Counted from the first letter of the stretch, positions 8,584 through 18,315 are shown. The stretch: DNA of 43,649 bases from Treponema sp. (GCA_009784775.1 WQXQ01000006.1:1-43649); one strand, 5' to 3'. The notes: generated by a model not told the origin, from the sequence alone. A program made the numbers and translations.

Positions 8584-8603
8584 TATACTACCTTATCGGT
8601 AGA

Positions 8604-9476
8604 TTACATAGCCTCCAAAAGACCGTAGCCTTTGAGATCGTCTGCCGCGTGCCGGCGGATTTTTGCCAGCGCTTTCATTTCTATCTGGCGGACCGTTTCC
8701 GGAGATATGGCCAGTTTTTCACCAATTTCTTTAAGGGTGTACGGCTGACCATTATCAAGCTGATAGCGGTAGGTAAGCACTTGCTTTTCGCGGTCTTTGA
8801 GCCCGTTCAGGGAACGGCGCGCTCCGTCACGATAATATTGCCGAAGCAGGTTTCGTTCCGGGCTGTAGGTGTAGTCTTCATGCAGTTCCATCACCGTTGC
8901 GCTTTCGCCTTTGCCGGTATCAAATTCAAGCGAGATGGGACCGGCAGTCATGTTGACGATAAAGTCAATGTCCTGGACCGAAATGCCCAATTCGTCCGCA
9001 ATGTCCTCGGTGCGGGGCTGGTGCATAAGGGTTTGGCTCAGGGTATGGTAGGTGCGTTGAATCTTGCGAAGAATTTCTTCTTTCCGATGAGGCAGTCGGA
9101 CAATACGGCGCTTGTTGGTCAGATAACGGATGATAAACTGGCGAATCCACCAACTGGCATAAGTGCAAAAGCGGACTTTTTTCGCATAATCGTATTTTTC
9201 TGCGGCATGCATCAGCCCCATGTTTCCTTCCTGCACCAAATCCATGAAAGGAACGTCCGGCGCTGCATAAGGGCGGGCAATTTTAATGACCAGCCGTAAA
9301 TTGGCCTTAATTAACGTACTCAACGCCTCCTGATTCCCCTGTTGAATAAGCCGGGAAAGCTCCAGTTCCTCTTCAAAGTCCAAAAGTCGATATGTTTTTA
9401 TCTGGTTGAAATATATGTGGATAATATCGTCGTCTGCGGCGGCTTTGTGTTCGTTGTTTTTTGCGGTTCTTTTCAT
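8604..9476 (-). CDS. RNA polymerase sigma-70 family factor (RpoD/RpoS-type)
   Basis: Region 2 ANLRLVIKIARPY...FMDLVQEGNMGLMHAAEKYDYAKKVRFCTYASWWIRQFIIRYL; region 4 YTLKEIGEKLAISPETVRQIEMKALAKIR. Start chosen at MKRTAKNNEH. Confidence 0.9.
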   Translation of the reverse strand: MKRTAKNNEHKAAADDDIIHIYFNQIKTYRLLDFEEELELSRLIQQGNQEALSTLIKANLRLVIKIARPYAAPDVPFMDLVQEGNMGLMHAAEKYDYAKKVRFCTYASWWIRQFIIRYLTNKRRIVRLPHRKEEILRKIQRTYHTLSQTLMHQPRTEDIADELGISVQDIDFIVNMTAGPISLEFDTGKGESATVMELHEDYTYSPERNLLRQYYRDGARRSLNGLKDREKQVLTYRYQLDNGQPYTLKEIGEKLAISPETVRQIEMKALAKIRRHAADDLKGYGLLEAM

Positions 9477-9667
9477 ATCATCTATGTAGCAATTTCCGTG
9501 CCAAGTTTTTTGTTTTTGCAAACAATTTCGTAATTCCTTACTGGATAACGAATTAACTTTACGCGATTACGGGGGTTTTGCCCTGAACAATGGGGAGTGT
9601 ATACATTTTCATACAATTTTTTTAATATTCCTTATAGAAATTATAATGATTACACGATAGTATAAAG

Positions 9668-10336
9668 GTGATGATAGAGTACGTTATACCCTCGAATATA
9701 GACGACCGAATTGTGGCAAAGGCGGCGCGGATACTGGATAATGGAGGGCTTGTTGCGCTGCCCACCGATACCAGTTGGAGTTTGGTCTGCTCGCTCAAGT
9801 CTCCGGCCGGTATCAAGCGGCTGCGAAAACTTTCCGGCGAGCGGGATGAACGGCATTTTACCCTGTTGTGTTCGGATATTTCTCAGTTTGGGGAATTGTG
9901 CAGTCTGGACAACAGCCGGTTCCGCCTGATTAAGCGTCTTTCACCGGGGCCGTATGTATTTATTTTGAAGACTCTATTGGGTACCGAAAAGGCCCTTGAT
10001 ATACGCCGCCGTGAAACCGGTGTCAGGATTCCCGACCATCCCATTCCGCTTGCCCTGATCGAAACCCTGCAGCACCCTCTCTACTCGATAACCGCCAAAA
10101 GAACCATGCTGGAAGACGATGCTGATGAAGATGCTGTCCACGGGGATGCAGCTGAACTGCCCCCCATTCCCGAAGATGATCTGTTCGAGGGAGGCTGGGA
10201 GCTTGATGACATAAACGGCGTAGACCTGGTGCTGGACGACAGCGAAGAACGCGAGCGTATTTTTTCTACCATTTTGGACATATCCGGCGAAGAGATTACT
10301 TTGCTTCGTCAGGGCGCCGGTTTGTGGCCGGTGTAG
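9668..10336 (+). CDS. YciO/Sua5/YrdC-family protein (threonylcarbamoyl-AMP synthase-like)
   Basis: ILDNGGLVALPTDTSWSLVCSLKSPAGIKRLRKLSGERDERHFTLLC...LSPGPYVFILK...TGVRIPDHPIPLALIE. Confidence 0.88.
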   Translation: MMIEYVIPSNIDDRIVAKAARILDNGGLVALPTDTSWSLVCSLKSPAGIKRLRKLSGERDERHFTLLCSDISQFGELCSLDNSRFRLIKRLSPGPYVFILKTLLGTEKALDIRRRETGVRIPDHPIPLALIETLQHPLYSITAKRTMLEDDADEDAVHGDAAELPPIPEDDLFEGGWELDDINGVDLVLDDSEERERIFSTILDISGEEITLLRQGAGLWPV

Positions 10337-11264
10337 AATGCAGGCTTTTTTCGCACAGGCCAAAACCTTCGTTTTCCAGATTTCCTGCCGGTTCAACGTG
10401 AATCATAATATCATAAATATTTTCGATTCGTTCTTTTATGGCGGATTCAACTTTGCGGGCGATCCAGTGCGCTTCGGTAATGGTTTTGTGGGGCGGCACT
10501 TCAATGTCTATATCAATGTCCCATAATCCGGCAATGCGCCGCATTCGTACACGGTGGGGGCGTCCCGCTTCGTCAACCGAGTTGACTGCGTCAAATACGG
10601 TCTGGTAAAAAACCTTGTCCGAACCGCCGTCCATCAATTCCGAATTGGCCTCGATAAAAATGCCGATAGCCGATTTCATAACCCACAGGCCAACCAGAAG
10701 CGCCGCCCATGAATCGATGACGCCAATGTTGAAGAACATGGAAAGCCCCAGTCCGAGTAAAACCCCTGCCGAAAGCAATACGTCGGCGGTCATGTTTTTT
10801 GCATTGGCTTTAAGCATGGGGGAATGGGCTTTTTTGCCGAACATATATTGTGACCAGGCCAGCAGTAATTTTCCCGCGATTGAAACAAGCGTTGCAATCA
10901 GCGCCGGCAATGAGGGAACTTCCCGCTCCGCGCCAAAAATAATATCCCTGCCGGAATTCAGGATAAGCTGCGCCCCTGCAAAAAACAATATAAAAGAGAG
11001 CAGGGCTGTCGCGACCGTTTCTGCTCTGCCATGCCCCCAGGGGTGGCTTGCGTCAGCCGGGCGCGCAATGATCCGCGCGACAACCAGACTCATAATCGCG
11101 ATAAGCACATCCATCGAAGAATCAATCCCATCGCCAATAACCGCAAGGCTTCCCGCATAAATACCCGCCCCAATTTTGACAACGGCCAACACCGTATTGC
11201 CAAACAGCGCAGTCAGCGAAGCAATTTTGATGATACGAGCCTTCTGGTCCAGATTGTGTTTCAT
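10296..11264 (-). CDS. Cation diffusion facilitator (CDF) family transporter
   Basis: GDGIDSSMDVLIAIMSLVVARIIARPADASHPWGHGRAETVATALLSFILF; CDF C-terminal domain. Confidence 0.92.
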   Translation of the reverse strand: MKHNLDQKARIIKIASLTALFGNTVLAVVKIGAGIYAGSLAVIGDGIDSSMDVLIAIMSLVVARIIARPADASHPWGHGRAETVATALLSFILFFAGAQLILNSGRDIIFGAEREVPSLPALIATLVSIAGKLLLAWSQYMFGKKAHSPMLKANAKNMTADVLLSAGVLLGLGLSMFFNIGVIDSWAALLVGLWVMKSAIGIFIEANSELMDGGSDKVFYQTVFDAVNSVDEAGRPHRVRMRRIAGLWDIDIDIEVPPHKTITEAHWIARKVESAIKERIENIYDIMIHVEPAGNLENEGFGLCEKSLHSTPATNRRPDEAK

Positions 11265-11348
11265 GCCTGGTATTGTAGTACGGTATTGGAATTATATCAA
11301 CGCGGGTTACGTGTTGTTTTAATTTCCAATCGGCATTATACTTAAACC

Positions 11349-12761
11349 ATGAAAGTTTCTTTTTATTCCCTTGGCGCTGCCGAAGAAGTAACCGGTTCAA
11401 AACACGTTATCGAAATTGACGGGGAAAGCTACCTTATTGACTGCGGGGCTTTTCAGGGTTCACGGGCCGAGTCCGACCGGAAAAACCGTGACTTTGGCAT
11501 AGAGGTTGACCGCATTGCGGGAACCGTTTTGACCCACGGCCACTATGACCACTGCGGTCTTTTGCCGCTGTTGGTTAAGCGGGGTTATAAAGAGAATATC
11601 TATGCAACTCCGGCAAGCAGGGATATTGCCAGCCTTATCATGATGGATTCCGCCCACATACAGGCGCGTGACGCCGAGTACTTGCGCAAGCAGGCAAAGA
11701 AAAAAGGCGAAAAATTTGACTGGACACCGCTGTACACCGAACAGGACGCCATTGCGGCAGTTAGTCAGACCATTGGGGTATCGTATAACAGACCCATGTT
11801 TATTGGCGATGGGGTAAAACTGGAATTTTACGATGCGGGACACATACTTGGTTCGGCAATGGCGTATCTCACCGTAAAACGAAACGGCAAAGAATTGCGT
11901 ATTCTGGCGACCGGCGATCTTGGCCGCAAAGGCAAGCCCATCATCCGCAATCCGGCAATTCCCGAACTTGCCCCGGACTATATCGTGCTTGAAAGCACCT
12001 ACGGCGACCGCCTGCACGGCAGCACCGATGATGCCATTGCAAAACTGGCGGCATTGGCAAAACGCACCGTTGAAAACAGGGGCAGAATAATTATTCCCGC
12101 TTTTGCCATTGAACGCACCCAGGAACTGGTATATTATTTTCACCTGCTGGTTGACGATGGCATTATTCCCGAAATTCCCATCTATGTGGATTCACCCATG
12201 GCAACAAACGCAACCACGATTTTTCAGGTACATCCCGAATGTTACAGCGAAGAAACAAAAAAAGCCTTTATTCATCATCACAAAAATCCCTTTGGTTTTA
12301 ATAGCCTGCACTTTACTTCCAGCGTTCAGGAATCCAAGGCCCTGAACGATCATAAAGGCCCTGTTATTATCATTTCTGCCGATGGAATGTGCGAAGCCGG
12401 CCGTATTCAACATCATTTGATCCACAGTATTCAGGACCCCAACACCACCATTCTGACCGTGGGCTATATGGCAAAAGATACGCTGGGCCGCCGCATCCGC
12501 AACCGCGAAAGCGATGTAAAAATTCACGGAATGTGGTTTAAGGTAAAAGCCGCTGTCGAGGAAATAAACGCCTTTAGCGCCCATGCCGATTATGCCGAAA
12601 CGCTGGAGTGGCTCAACGCGCTGGACACATCCCGCTTAAAAGGAATTCTTATGGTACACGGCGAAAAGAAAGGTCAGGCAGCCCTTAAGAAATACCTGAA
12701 CGATAATGGTTATCCCAATGTGCAAATAGTTCAGTACGGCAAAACCTACGATTTAGATTAA
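11349..12761 (+). CDS. MBL-fold beta-CASP RNA-processing exonuclease-like hydrolase
   Basis: LTHGHYDHCGLLPLL, YDAGHILGSAMAYL, VLESTYGDR, ISADGMCEAGRIQHHL, INAFSAHADY. Confidence 0.92.
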   Translation: MKVSFYSLGAAEEVTGSKHVIEIDGESYLIDCGAFQGSRAESDRKNRDFGIEVDRIAGTVLTHGHYDHCGLLPLLVKRGYKENIYATPASRDIASLIMMDSAHIQARDAEYLRKQAKKKGEKFDWTPLYTEQDAIAAVSQTIGVSYNRPMFIGDGVKLEFYDAGHILGSAMAYLTVKRNGKELRILATGDLGRKGKPIIRNPAIPELAPDYIVLESTYGDRLHGSTDDAIAKLAALAKRTVENRGRIIIPAFAIERTQELVYYFHLLVDDGIIPEIPIYVDSPMATNATTIFQVHPECYSEETKKAFIHHHKNPFGFNSLHFTSSVQESKALNDHKGPVIIISADGMCEAGRIQHHLIHSIQDPNTTILTVGYMAKDTLGRRIRNRESDVKIHGMWFKVKAAVEEINAFSAHADYAETLEWLNALDTSRLKGILMVHGEKKGQAALKKYLNDNGYPNVQIVQYGKTYDLD

Positions 12762-15700
12762 TTAGTTCTGCCGTAATCCAGGCGCGCAAGCGGGGCCAGT
12801 GTTTCCCAGGGCGATGATTCCGATGCTTCCCGATCGATGCGGATGAATATTTGCGGCTCATAGTTTGCCTGCGGGTACAGGGCATTGCGCGCGTTGAGAT
12901 GGGGCAGGGGAGTGCTGCCGGAACGGAGCATGGAGCGGGGATCGCGGGTGCGGGCATCCCAGGCGCGTTCTGCTTCGGCGTAAAAGGCCAGTGCGCGGGT
13001 TTGGTAGCTGCGGTCTCCGGTTTGGGCGGCGAGCATTTCGCAGGCAACGCCGGCATTGTTCCGGGCCATCATCAGGCGTTCGGCAAGTTCAAGGTATTCG
13101 GGACGATCATTGGGCAGCAATACCGGCAGACGGGATCGCTGGCTTTCAAGTATATCAAGCAGACGGTTGTAATAACCCAGAGCGGCAAAGTAATTGCCCC
13201 GTTTAAGCGCGGCATTTCCCATTGCAAATAAAACACGGCGGTTCAGAGGCAGGCTTGATGAAGCGGTAAATAAGTATTCCAGCGCGTTTCTCCATTCTCC
13301 AAGCTGATAATAAGCCGAACCCATGCGATATTGCATTTCCGGCGGCACCCAGCCATTTTGTTCCGAACGGTGATAGTAACGCAGGGCAGCGCTCATATCG
13401 CCGGTTTTGGTAAAGTATTCAAGGTCGCCCAGCCCGGCATACAGTCTGCCGTATTGAGGCGAACGGGAAATGAGCCGCCGTGAAACCGCGTCTTCGTACA
13501 GATTAATGCCGCGTACCAACTGCTCTTCGGCAGGCAGGAATTCCCTTGCGTTGATTAAAGCATCCGCATAGCGCTGGTGGGTATCAATACGGTAATGGAG
13601 GCGGCGTATCGATTCTTCACTGGCATTGTCAAAGGCGTTAACCGCAATGCGCAGGGTGACCCGCTCTTCATGAGCGTTGCCAAGGTTGTTATAATACCGG
13701 GCAAGGTGATAATGAGGTTCCGGCAGTGAAGGATCGGTGTACACTGCTTCGAGCAGCAGATCGCGGACCCCGTGAATATGCTCAACATATTCGTTGGGAA
13801 CGCCCCGGACTTCTTCAAGTTTTTTGTCCAGCAGATAGCCGCCCAATTCTCCAAGGGATGCAGCCGAAAGTTTCCATTTGGGATGATTATCAAACCAATT
13901 TTTAAGATAGAGCGTTTCTTTGAGATTGTCCGTGCGGATAAAGTACCGCATCATCCGTTCTACAACCGGCGCTTTCCAGCCGTATTTTTCCAGCAGCCGG
14001 GCATAATGAAAACGCGCCTCTTCATATTTGGACGGATCGATTTCGCCCCACATAAGGTGATTGTCGCCTGCCGCAAGTAAACCTTCTTTGTCATTGGGGG
14101 CATAATCCAAAAGCTGATGCCGCAGGATAGTGTCCGCTTTGGCATAATTGCGCAGATAATATGTTTGCAGTTCAGCGTAATCCAATACGCCCTTTTTGTC
14201 GCGGGTATAATACCGGAGTAATTCATCGTATTTTTGTTCAGCGTATATATACTGGCGCTCATCGCGGAAAGCTTCGGCGTATTTGTAAAACCAGTCTTTT
14301 TTGCGATGGGTATTAAAGGCTTCGGTAAAACGCTGATTTGCCCGCTGGTATTCTCCGGCGAATATGCGTTCATAGCCGATTTTGTAAATCGATTCGGCTT
14401 TTAATGGAATATATATAAATTTATATATAAGATACAGGGACGAGGCTGCCACAACGGCAATGAACATAAAAAGCCGCAGCATTGGCAGGAAATTGTGCAC
14501 AAAAATATACGCAAAACTTGCCTGTTCTGCTTCCAGCTCCGCGCCGGAGCTTTTTTCAAACGCCTTTGGTACAAAAATTGTTTTGCCCAGTATCTTGCTT
14601 GCCAGCAGAGCGGTTTCTTTTGCCGATGCGCCCCAGACAAGATGTTCAATCAAGTCCGACATTTGCTTCGGATTAACGACATGCTCGGCGATTATTTCTT
14701 CGCAGGCCATGCGTAAATTGAGCGGATACCGGGACAGTGTTTCCTGTAAATTTTCAACTTCATCATCAGTGAGCTGTATTTCTTCCACATCATCAGATGC
14801 GGTTGGTATTATCCGTTGTGGTTTTTTTGCCTTCTTGTCTGCTGCTTTTTTCGCCGCGTCAGTTTTCTTCTGTGATCTTTCCAGTATATGGTCCAGACCG
14901 TCGAAAGAGAACTCTTCATGAGCACCGCGGACACTGCCTGAATCAAAATCCTCTTGCAATTCATCGGGAGAAACAAAGTCATCAAACTCGCCCAAATCAG
15001 CAATTGCGCCTGTCGGGGCTGGTTCATCGGGGAAGCCAAAGCCGTCTATACTGTCGGTGTCAAAACTTGTATCGTCCGCGGGGAACGATTCATCGGAGAA
15101 CGATTCGGCGGAGAACGATTCAGCGGGAAGGTCAAAACGGTCTGTGCTGTCGGTGTCAAAGTTTGTATCGTCTGCGGGGAACGATTCGGCGGAGAACGAT
15201 TCATCAGAGAGCGATTCAACGGAGAACGATTCATCGGGAAGGTCAAAACTGTCTGCGCTGTCGGTGTCAAAGTTTGTATCGTCTGCGGGGAATGATTCGG
15301 CAGTGAATGATTCAGCAGGGAACGATTCATCGGAGAACGATTCATCGGAAAGGTCAAAACGGTCTGCGCTGTCGGTGTCAAAACTTGTATCGTCTGCGGG
15401 GAATGATTCCACGGTGAATGATTCGGCAGGGAACGATTCATCGGAGAACGATTCAACGGGAAGGTCAAAACTGTCTGTATTGTCGTCGTCAAAGCGTATA
15501 TCAGTGTCTGCCGGGGTTGGTGCATCTGCCAGGATTGGCTGGTCGGGAACAGGGCTGCTGTCCGCCGCTTCTTCGGGAAGATCAACGCGGTCAGCGCTGT
15601 CAAGGTCGCTGGTTTTACTGTATATTTCCGGAATTGATTCTTCAGGGAAGTCAAAATTGTCCAGGCTGTCAAGGTCAAGGGGTTTGCTGGGGAACGGTTC

Positions 15701-16111
15701 ATCGTCAAAACTGGTGTCGCTGGCTGCTGCTGCGACAGGCTCATCTGCCGGCAGCGCATCAAGTTCTTTGGAAAGGTTGGACAAAAGTTCTTCAGGAGAA
15801 TAGAACGATTCTTCCGGCTGGGCGCTGGTAAACGCGCTGAAATCTATTTCATCGCCTATAGGGTCGGTATCGTCAGAATCGGCGTCATCAGGATCGGTAT
15901 CATCAATATAGAGTTCATTGGTGCCATAGTCAAAGCCCAGGTCGTCTTCCTGTCCGCTTTCTGCCCTGAGATTTTGTACCATTGGCTCCGGTTCAAAATC
16001 GGGAAGTTCCATATCATCGAAAGGAATGCCCTTGGCCTTAAGATCGACCAGCTGCCCTCCGATGTCGGCAAGAGAGTTTTTAAATCTTTTAATAGCACTT
16101 CGTGACGGCAT
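12758..16111 (-). CDS. TPR-repeat protein with N-terminal acidic repeat region and one TM segment
   Basis: Repeated DESFSDESFPAESFTAESFPADDTNFDTDSADSFDLP; TM MLRLFMFIAVVAASSLYLIYKFIYIPL; C-terminal TPR-like helices. Confidence 0.85.
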   Translation of the reverse strand: MPSRSAIKRFKNSLADIGGQLVDLKAKGIPFDDMELPDFEPEPMVQNLRAESGQEDDLGFDYGTNELYIDDTDPDDADSDDTDPIGDEIDFSAFTSAQPEESFYSPEELLSNLSKELDALPADEPVAAAASDTSFDDEPFPSKPLDLDSLDNFDFPEESIPEIYSKTSDLDSADRVDLPEEAADSSPVPDQPILADAPTPADTDIRFDDDNTDSFDLPVESFSDESFPAESFTVESFPADDTSFDTDSADRFDLSDESFSDESFPAESFTAESFPADDTNFDTDSADSFDLPDESFSVESLSDESFSAESFPADDTNFDTDSTDRFDLPAESFSAESFSDESFPADDTSFDTDSIDGFGFPDEPAPTGAIADLGEFDDFVSPDELQEDFDSGSVRGAHEEFSFDGLDHILERSQKKTDAAKKAADKKAKKPQRIIPTASDDVEEIQLTDDEVENLQETLSRYPLNLRMACEEIIAEHVVNPKQMSDLIEHLVWGASAKETALLASKILGKTIFVPKAFEKSSGAELEAEQASFAYIFVHNFLPMLRLFMFIAVVAASSLYLIYKFIYIPLKAESIYKIGYERIFAGEYQRANQRFTEAFNTHRKKDWFYKYAEAFRDERQYIYAEQKYDELLRYYTRDKKGVLDYAELQTYYLRNYAKADTILRHQLLDYAPNDKEGLLAAGDNHLMWGEIDPSKYEEARFHYARLLEKYGWKAPVVERMMRYFIRTDNLKETLYLKNWFDNHPKWKLSAASLGELGGYLLDKKLEEVRGVPNEYVEHIHGVRDLLLEAVYTDPSLPEPHYHLARYYNNLGNAHEERVTLRIAVNAFDNASEESIRRLHYRIDTHQRYADALINAREFLPAEEQLVRGINLYEDAVSRRLISRSPQYGRLYAGLGDLEYFTKTGDMSAALRYYHRSEQNGWVPPEMQYRMGSAYYQLGEWRNALEYLFTASSSLPLNRRVLFAMGNAALKRGNYFAALGYYNRLLDILESQRSRLPVLLPNDRPEYLELAERLMMARNNAGVACEMLAAQTGDRSYQTRALAFYAEAERAWDARTRDPRSMLRSGSTPLPHLNARNALYPQANYEPQIFIRIDREASESSPWETLAPLARLDYGRTN
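15053..15480 (-). repeat. Nested tandem repeat (~111/96-bp units built from 15-bp sub-repeats) inside the TPR-protein CDS
   Basis: The landmark gtcggtgtca recurs at 15053, 15149, 15260 and 15371 (spacing 96, 111, 111). Between landmarks are 15-bp units of type GAGAACGATTCATCG. Confidence 0.9.
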
Positions 16112-16123
16112 ATTAAGATATAT

Positions 16124-16141
16124 AATTATCGGCCGATAATT
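16124..16141. promoter_or_regulatory. Perfect 18-bp palindrome AATTATCGGCCGATAATT in a 41-bp divergent intergenic space
   Basis: Self-reverse-complementary; overlaps TATAAT at 16121-16126. Confidence 0.55.
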
Positions 16142-16152
16142 GGATAGTATAC

Positions 16153-16908
16153 ATGAAAACGATCAAAATTGTAACAGTTTTAGTATTTTTTCTTTTTACA
16201 GCCGGTTTTTCCCAGGCTGTAGAGATAGAATCGCTTGAATCGCTGTATCTTATAGACCGTTTATTGAGCCTTTCGGGGCCGGGCGCGCCGGAAATAGTTG
16301 ACGATTTGGTGATTTTTACCGCCTCATCCGCTTTGCGCCGGGTGGGTATTGCCTTTGCCGATGAGGGCTTTGGCAAAGTCTATTGGTTCAGGCAATTGCT
16401 GGTTTCCCGTGATCCTTTGGATATTTCCCCACACGAAAAAAATCCCAATCTGCACAGAGATTCCGGTATTGTGTTTCATGTCTATCAAATTCCCGAAGAA
16501 GCCACAGAAATTGGGTATAGGCTGATAATTGACGGCCTGTGGACAAGCGATCCCGCCAATCCCCATAGCCGGCGGAACAATGCCGGGCTTTCCTGGTCTG
16601 TTCTTACTGTTCCGCCCAGAGAAACGGTGCACAGCCCCCTTAAAGGACCCCCCGGCAGCCTGAGTTTTGTTTTTAAGGGACCGCCCGGCGAAACGGTTTC
16701 GGTGGCGGGTGATTTTAACGGCTGGGATCCTTTCATGTATGAGCTTAAAGAAGGCCCCGCCGGAAATTACAGTATCAATATCCCGCTTCCGCCGGGAACC
16801 TATCAATATGTGTTCTTCCACAGGGGTCAGCGCTATCTGGACCCCTATAACGGAAGGCGCATCTACTCAAAAGACGGAAAATCCGCTTCAGAAATTGTAA
16901 TTCAGTAA
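16153..16908 (+). CDS. Exported protein with C-terminal glycogen-binding/CBM48-like domain
   Basis: Signal peptide MKTIKIVTVLVFFLFTAGFSQA; SFVFKGPPGETVSVAGDFNGWDPFMYELKEGPAGNYSINIPLPPGTYQYVFFHRG. Confidence 0.85.
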   Translation: MKTIKIVTVLVFFLFTAGFSQAVEIESLESLYLIDRLLSLSGPGAPEIVDDLVIFTASSALRRVGIAFADEGFGKVYWFRQLLVSRDPLDISPHEKNPNLHRDSGIVFHVYQIPEEATEIGYRLIIDGLWTSDPANPHSRRNNAGLSWSVLTVPPRETVHSPLKGPPGSLSFVFKGPPGETVSVAGDFNGWDPFMYELKEGPAGNYSINIPLPPGTYQYVFFHRGQRYLDPYNGRRIYSKDGKSASEIVIQ

Positions 16909-18315
16909 TTCCAGAAAACCCGGATAGGTAACATCGGCGCTTTCCGCCCCGTCAATGTCGATGGGGGCTTGCGCGGCTAATGCGGCGGCGGCAAAGGCCA
17001 TGACGATGCGATGGTCGCCGTGGCCGTCAATGACACCGCCGGAAATGGCGGCCTTGCCGTTGCCGGCGGCGTTGCCGTGGACGATGAGGCCGTCGGGCAA
17101 TTCTGTGCAGCGGACGCCCAGTTTGGCCAGTTCCGCCGCCATAACCGCAATGCGATCGGTTTCCTTAATGCGGGCATGAGCGACATTGACCAGGGCGGTA
17201 TCGCCTTCGGCAAAGGCGGCGGTTACCGCGATAACGGGAAGCAGATCCGGCGTGTCATTCAGGTCAAAGGTATTGCCCCCGCGCAAAGGCCCTGCACGGG
17301 AAACCGTCAGCCTATGTCCAACAGTACTATTACTCATTTGCGACTCTTCTCCCCCCACTCCCCAACTAACCGAACAACCCATGCGGGTCAGTATTTCAAG
17401 AAAAAATTTGTCGCCCTGTGTGTCGTTTGGATCAAGGCCCAAAATGGTAACCGAACCGCCGGAAATTACCGCAGCGCAAGCGGGAAATGCGGCGGAGGAA
17501 AAGTCCCCCGGCACGGCCGCTGAAAAAGGCTTCCATGCAGCGCCGCCCGGAATAACAAAATAGGAATAAAACGGTTTCTGTGACGCCGCCGCCGGCTTCG
17601 CAGAAGACGCAGCTTCCCAGGGTATGCCGTGCGCATCCAGATAGGAAAGGGTCATCTCGATATAGGGACGCTCGTTCAGCAGAGGAACGGTAATTTCGGT
17701 AATGGTACCGGCGGGAGCCAGCGGCGCAGTAAGCAACAGCGCGGAAAGGTACTGGCTGGTGGGGCAGGGGAGATTGACTTTGCCGCTATCCCAGGGGCCC
17801 TGGATAACAATGGGTGCGCAGCCATTGCCTTGTACCGATTCAGCGCGGATACCCAGGCCGGAAAGCGCTTCCAGCAGCGGGGCTGCGCTGCGCCGCTGAA
17901 TTTGCGCATCCCCGGTAAAGGTATACGGCTTATCGTCCAGCCCCGCCGCCGCCATGGCAAGATACAAGGTTGTCCCCGAATTCCCCACGTCGATTTCAAA
18001 AAGGTGACTGACACCTTTTTGGCTGCCGTCTTCAAAAAGGTGACTGACACCTTTTTGGACACCTTTCTTGAAGCGGTTGTTGCCATGGACGGTGAACGAA
18101 ACAAGTTTGCCGTCATTGCGGTGCTCCGTGATTACCGCGCCAAAGGCACGGCAGGCGGTGATACAGGCCTGGGTATCCAGCGAATCAAGGGGGTGCATTA
18201 TTTCGGAAACACCATCGGCAAGGGAGGCAATTAACAACTGCCGGATAGTATGGGATTTTGACCCGGGAATCCGTATAGTGCCGGAAAAAACATGGGGGCT
18301 AATGCGGGCGCGCAT
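16888..18315 (-). CDS. aroA: 3-phosphoshikimate 1-carboxyvinyltransferase (EPSP synthase)
   Basis: FSGTIRIPGSKSHTIRQLLIASLADG...DVGNSGTTLYL...DGHGDHRIVMAFAAAAL. Confidence 0.93.
   Translation of the reverse strand: MRARISPHVFSGTIRIPGSKSHTIRQLLIASLADGVSEIMHPLDSLDTQACITACRAFGAVITEHRNDGKLVSFTVHGNNRFKKGVQKGVSHLFEDGSQKGVSHLFEIDVGNSGTTLYLAMAAAGLDDKPYTFTGDAQIQRRSAAPLLEALSGLGIRAESVQGNGCAPIVIQGPWDSGKVNLPCPTSQYLSALLLTAPLAPAGTITEITVPLLNERPYIEMTLSYLDAHGIPWEAASSAKPAAASQKPFYSYFVIPGGAAWKPFSAAVPGDFSSAAFPACAAVISGGSVTILGLDPNDTQGDKFFLEILTRMGCSVSWGVGGEESQMSNSTVGHRLTVSRAGPLRGGNTFDLNDTPDLLPVIAVTAAFAEGDTALVNVAHARIKETDRIAVMAAELAKLGVRCTELPDGLIVHGNAAGNGKAAISGGVIDGHGDHRIVMAFAAAALAAQAPIDIDGAESADVTYPGFLELLNYNF
17997..18057. 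repeat. Two tandem copies (36-bp period) of palindrome CAAAAAGGTG-ACTGA-CACCTTTTTG inside aroA
   Basis: Copies at 17997-18021 and 18033-18057, each with perfect 10-bp arms; encode QKGVSHLFE twice in frame. Confidence 0.9.

Noticed and set aside
8090-8602. Plus-strand ORFs opposite the YibQ-like gene (Gly/Ala/Val-rich)
   Set aside because: Mirror of the GC-rich low-complexity linker of the minus-strand gene; no start context or domain.
14412-14431. 20-bp perfect palindrome TATATATAAATTTATATATA
   Set aside because: Inside the TPR-protein CDS where it encodes the TM-adjacent YKFIYIP; low-complexity AT, likely by chance.
15053-15480. Could the regular repeat be a CRISPR array?
   Set aside because: Spacers are not unique, units are in-frame coding sequence and no cas genes are present. 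No CRISPR array was seen in the window.
15046-15831. Several long ORFs across the TPR gene repeat on both strands (e.g. SSENDSAENDS...)
   Set aside because: Repeat periods that are multiples of 3 keep all frames open; only the minus-strand 1117-aa frame has a coherent protein.
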